NCBI GenBank assembly: GCA_021823365.1
Contig: JAKAOD010000093.1
Location: 1-9,256, forward strand
Direction: 5' to 3'
Source: Actinomycetes bacterium
GTDB lineage: Bacteria > Actinomycetota > Acidimicrobiia > Acidimicrobiales > Bog-793
Length of the DNA: 9,256 bases
Shown: in pieces, positions 6,283 through 9,256 of the stretch
How positions within the stretch are numbered: the stretch's first letter is position 1
Layout of the letters: every line of letters begins with the position of its first letter
Made by a program: the position numbers and the translations under genes
Notes under the pieces: generated by a model
What the model was told of the DNA's origin: nothing
The model's database searches: none
What the model saw: only the letters and a program-made list of their open reading frames with translations

Positions 6283-7836
6283 ATGAGCGAGCTCCGCCAG
6301 GTCGAGAAGCTCCCCGCGGAGCCGGGCGGAGCCCGCCTTCGCGCCATCGACCCCGACGAGTCCCGCCGGCCCGGCTCCCTCGCCCTCGTCGTCTTCGGCG
6401 CCTCGGGCGACCTCGCCCACCGGAAGATCCTCCCCGCCCTCGCCCAGCTCGCGGAGCAGGGCGCCCTGGGCGAGGGCTTCGCCGTCGTCGGCGTGGCCCG
6501 CACCGGATGGAACGACGAGGAGTTCCGAAAGGTCTGCCTCGAGGTCGCCCCGGTCGAGTCGGCCGGCGCCTGGGAGCAGCTCGTGCAGCGCTTCCGCTAC
6601 GTCGCCGGCGACTACGGCGACGAGGCGACGTTCGCCAAGCTCGCTGCGATCCTCGCCGAGCTCGACAAGGACCAGGGCACCGGGGGCAACCGCGTCTACT
6701 ACCTCGCGACGATCCCGGCGCTGTTCGGCCCGGTCGCGCAGGCGCTCGCCGCGCACGGCTGCAACGAGCCGGCCCGGGGTGGCGAGTTCGCCCGCCTCGT
6801 CGTCGAGAAGCCCTTCGGCTCGGACCTCGGCAGCGCCGCCACGCTCGACGACGAGCTCCACCAGGCCTTCCGCGAGGACCAGATCTTCCGCATCGACCAC
6901 TACATGGGCAAGGAGACCGTCCAGAACGTCCTCGCCCTCCGCTTCGCCAACTCGATCTTCGAGCCGATCTGGAACCGCCGCTACGTCGACCACGTGCAGG
7001 TCACCGTCGCCGAGAGCCTCGGCGTCGAGCACCGGGGCACCTTCTACGAGACGGCCGGGGCGCTGCGCGACATCGTGCAAAACCACGTCATGCAGGTCCT
7101 GTCGCTCACCTTGATGGAGCCGCCGGCGGAGATGGAGGCGTCGGCGATCCGGGACGAGAAGGTCAAGCTGCTCCGCTCGGTGGTCGTCCCCGACGTCGAC
7201 GAGGCGGTCAACGACGTCGTGCGCGCCCAGTACGCCGGCGGGATCGTCGAGGGCGCGACCGTTCCCGCCTACCGCTCGGAGGAGGGGGTGTCTGCCACCT
7301 CGGAGACCGAGACCTACGTCGCGATGCACCTCCTCGTCGACAACTGGCGCTGGGCCGGCGTGCCGATCTACGTGCGGACGGGCAAGCGCCTCGCGACGCG
7401 GGCGACCGAGGTCTCGATGATCTTCCAGCGCCCGCCGCACCTGCCCTTCGCCGGCAAGCTCGCCCGCGACCTCCGCCCGGACACCTTGACGCTGCGGATC
7501 CAGCCCGACGAGGGGATCAGCCTCTCCTTCGGGGCGAAGGTCCCCGGTCCGGCGTTCCGGGTGCGCTCGGTCTCGATGGACTTCTCCTACGCCGACGCGT
7601 TCCCCGGCGGCACGGCGGAGGCCTACGAGCGGCTTCTGCTCGACGCGATGACGGGGGACGCGACGCTGTTCATCCGCAGCGACGAGGTCGACCAGGCATG
7701 GGCGATCGTCGCGCCGATCCAGCGGGCCTTCGTCGACGGCGAGCCGCCCCTCGCCCGGTACAGGGCCGGGAGCTGGGGGCCGATCGAGGCCGACCGGCTG
7801 ATCGAGGGCGGCGGTCGCCAGTGGCGAAACCCCTGA
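6283..7836 (+). CDS. zwf: Glucose-6-phosphate 1-dehydrogenase
   Basis: The enzyme oxidises glucose-6-phosphate to 6-phosphogluconolactone while making NADPH, the entry step of the oxidative pentose phosphate pathway. The protein has 517 residues, normal for the family. The nucleotide-binding motif GASGDLAHRK is at 39-48, EKPFG at 175-179, and the substrate-binding signature RIDHYMGKE at 203-211. H268 in the motif IVQNHVMQVL fits the catalytic base. The first 30 residues are a variable, charged extension before the Rossmann fold. AAAGGG at 6268-6273 is a modest ribosome site for ATG 6283. The end overlaps pgl by 16 bases, so the two are probably translated in a coupled way. In many actinobacteria opcA, an allosteric activator of this enzyme, follows directly; it is missing here. 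Confidence 0.97.
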   Translation: MSELRQVEKLPAEPGGARLRAIDPDESRRPGSLALVVFGASGDLAHRKILPALAQLAEQGALGEGFAVVGVARTGWNDEEFRKVCLEVAPVESAGAWEQLVQRFRYVAGDYGDEATFAKLAAILAELDKDQGTGGNRVYYLATIPALFGPVAQALAAHGCNEPARGGEFARLVVEKPFGSDLGSAATLDDELHQAFREDQIFRIDHYMGKETVQNVLALRFANSIFEPIWNRRYVDHVQVTVAESLGVEHRGTFYETAGALRDIVQNHVMQVLSLTLMEPPAEMEASAIRDEKVKLLRSVVVPDVDEAVNDVVRAQYAGGIVEGATVPAYRSEEGVSATSETETYVAMHLLVDNWRWAGVPIYVRTGKRLATRATEVSMIFQRPPHLPFAGKLARDLRPDTLTLRIQPDEGISLSFGAKVPGPAFRVRSVSMDFSYADAFPGGTAEAYERLLLDAMTGDATLFIRSDEVDQAWAIVAPIQRAFVDGEPPLARYRAGSWGPIEADRLIEGGGRQWRNP

Positions 7837-8516
7837 CCGGCGAGGTCCGCGTCGAGGAGGACGTCCCCGGCGCCTTCGCACGGCTCGTCGTCGAGGAGGC
7901 GACGAAGACCCTCGCCGACCCGGGCCGCGGTGGCGCACCGTTCCGCCTCGGCTGCTCCGGGAGCTCGTCCGGCGAGCACTGCTTCGCCCGGCTCGCCACC
8001 CACGACGAGCTCGACTGGAGCCGCGTCGAGTGCTTCCTCGCCGACGAGCGCTGCGTCGACCCCGACGACCCCGCCGCCAACCAGCGGGCGCTCCGCTCTG
8101 TGCTCGCCAAGCGCCTCTCCTCCCTCGCCGGCTTCCACCCGATGTCCTGCGCCGAGGGGCCCGAGCCCTACGAGCAGCTGCTCCGGTCGGCGGGCTCGCT
8201 CGACCTCCTCCAGCTCGGCTTCGGACCCGACGGGCACACCGCGTCGCTCTTCCCGAGCTCCCAGGCGCTCGACGCGCCCTCCGACCGCCTCGTCGCCCGC
8301 AACGCCGACCCCTCCGGCCGCAACCCCTTCGAGCGGCTCACGCTCACCTACGCCGGCATCGCCCTCGCCCGCCTCGTCGTCCTCGTCGTGATGGGCGAGG
8401 AGAAGAAGGAGGCCTTCGAGCGCGTCACCCGCGGCGAGGCGCTGCCGGCAGCGGAGGTCCGGGCCGAGCGGGTCGTCTGGCTCGTCGAGCCGGGGGCGGC
8501 GGGGGCGTCGGTGTGA
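7821..8516 (+). CDS. pgl: 6-phosphogluconolactonase
   Basis: The enzyme hydrolyses 6-phosphogluconolactone, the product of Zwf, to 6-phosphogluconate. The 231-residue protein belongs to the NagB/RpiA/SugarP-isomerase superfamily. The phosphate-loop region is LGCSGSSSGEHCFARL (43-58), where most homologs have a SGGSTP-like sequence, so this loop is somewhat divergent. It is followed by CFLADERCVDPDDPAAN (71-87) and the signature LGFGPDGHTASLFP (132-145) with H139. I chose GTG 7821 because the family-like sequence begins there and GAGGG at 7804-7808 lies upstream; the same frame is open much further back only as an antiphase shadow of zwf. It overlaps zwf by 16 bases and the next gene by 4 (GTGA). 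Confidence 0.93.
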   Translation: MAKPLTGEVRVEEDVPGAFARLVVEEATKTLADPGRGGAPFRLGCSGSSSGEHCFARLATHDELDWSRVECFLADERCVDPDDPAANQRALRSVLAKRLSSLAGFHPMSCAEGPEPYEQLLRSAGSLDLLQLGFGPDGHTASLFPSSQALDAPSDRLVARNADPSGRNPFERLTLTYAGIALARLVVLVVMGEEKKEAFERVTRGEALPAAEVRAERVVWLVEPGAAGASV

Positions 8517-9256
8517 GCGAGGAGGCCGAGGGCGCAGCACCCGCAGGCGGGGTCGCCGCCGGCTCGGCGCCCGACGTCGCGGCGCTCATCGACGGGCTCC
8601 TGGACGCCGCCGGCGCCAAGCGCCACCGGGAGCTCTACCGCTCGATCATCTCCTCGGCGCTCGAGCTCACGCGCAACGGCGTGAGCCGCCTCGACCTGAA
8701 GATCGCCAACTCGGCCCTGGCGGAGATGGCCGAGGCGTTCGCGATGTTCGCCCCGTACCGCGAGGTGCCGAAGGTGACGATCTTCGGCTCGGCGCGCACC
8801 GCCCCCTCCGACGGGCTGTACGTGCTCGCCCGCTCGCTCGCCCGGCGCTTCGCCGAGGCGGGCTGGATGGTGGTCACGGGGGCCGGGCCGGGGATCATGG
8901 CGGCGGGCAACGAGGGGGCGGGCCCGGAGATGGCGATCGGGGTCAACATCAGGCTTCCCTTCGAGGCGCTTCCCAACGCCTGGATCGCCGAGAACGAGAA
9001 GCTCGTCGAGATGAAGTACTTCTTCACCCGCAAGCTGATGCTCATGAAGGAGTCGAGCGGCTTCCTCGTCCTCCCGGGCGGCTTCGGGACCCTGGACGAG
9101 GCCTTCGAGCTGCTCACCCTGCTCCAGACGGGCAAGGCCGAGCCGGCGCCGATCGTCCTCGTCGAGCGGCGCGGCGACTCCTACTGGGAGGGGTGGGAGC
9201 GCTTCGTCACCGACCAGGTGTACCACCGCGGGCTTGCGGACCCGCCGGACGCCGCG
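8513..9256 (+). CDS. LOG-family (TIGR00730) nucleotide 5'-monophosphate hydrolase, 3' end outside the window
   Basis: LOG-family enzymes cleave nucleoside 5'-monophosphates to a free base and ribose-5-phosphate. Some act on cytokinin nucleotides, others such as PpnN act on purine and pyrimidine nucleotides. I translated it by hand from GTG 8513; 248 codons are visible and still open at the window end. After a variable N-terminal region of about 85 residues come KVTIFGSART (87-96) and VVTGAGPGIMAAGNEGA (120-136). Next are FTRKLMLMKES (171-181) and the hallmark LPGGFGTLDE (187-196). These carry the conserved Arg/Lys and the PGGxGTxxE catalytic motif. The long N-terminal helical region makes it larger than the roughly 190-residue short LOG proteins. 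The start overlaps the pgl stop as GTGA, so it is translationally coupled to the pentose phosphate genes. Lysine decarboxylase is the old misannotation for this family. Confidence 0.92.
   Translation, partial: MSEEAEGAAPAGGVAAGSAPDVAALIDGLLDAAGAKRHRELYRSIISSALELTRNGVSRLDLKIANSALAEMAEAFAMFAPYREVPKVTIFGSARTAPSDGLYVLARSLARRFAEAGWMVVTGAGPGIMAAGNEGAGPEMAIGVNIRLPFEALPNAWIAENEKLVEMKYFFTRKLMLMKESSGFLVLPGGFGTLDEAFELLTLLQTGKAEPAPIVLVERRGDSYWEGWERFVTDQVYHRGLADPPDAA

Noticed and set aside
6507..7820. Long upstream extension of the pgl frame
   Set aside because: This part is an Arg/Pro/Gly-rich out-of-frame reading of zwf. The lactonase family sequence begins only near GTG 7821.
6106..7938. A 610-codon open frame on the minus strand opposite zwf
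   Set aside because: It has a biased, low-complexity composition and no recognisable domain, and lies exactly antisense to a gene with all G6PD signatures.

Overview
The window is a very GC-rich stretch with strong G/C third positions and frequent GTG starts. The bacterial proteasomal ATPase at its left edge, next to a TrmI-type tRNA methyltransferase and a small ferredoxin, points to an actinobacterium. The small membrane proteins look most like those I know from Acidimicrobiia or related lineages; that assignment is an inference from gene content, not a proven taxonomy.

Left part (1-3243): the Pup-proteasome ATPase gene (arc/mpa) runs leftward off the window. A 260-bp spacer with a perfect 19-bp palindrome and a candidate leaderless upstream mini-ORF separates it from a rightward one-cluster ferredoxin gene. 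The ferredoxin gene converges on a leftward trmI gene.

Middle (3188-4979): upstream of trmI, in the same leftward transcription unit, lie three tightly coupled genes for small membrane proteins of 118, 77 and 97 residues. Their promoter is divergent from that of a rightward stearoyl-CoA-type fatty acid desaturase. The 40-bp spacer carries TANNNT -10 elements on both strands, each 6-7 bases from a start codon, suggesting leaderless mRNAs in both directions.

Right part (4980-9256): a rightward pentose phosphate operon encodes transaldolase, glucose-6-phosphate dehydrogenase, 6-phosphogluconolactonase and a LOG-family nucleotide-monophosphate hydrolase that is cut by the window end. zwf and pgl overlap by 16 bases, and pgl and the LOG gene by 4. 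The usual actinobacterial opcA gene between zwf and pgl is absent. The first two enzymes of the oxidative branch, a non-oxidative enzyme and a possible source of ribose-5-phosphate from nucleotides are therefore made together.

No tRNA, rRNA, CRISPR array, insertion sequence or prophage was seen. No clearly novel system stands out. The best leads are the arc palindrome, the ferredoxin leader, the small membrane-protein cassette, and the LOG enzyme coupled to the pentose phosphate genes.
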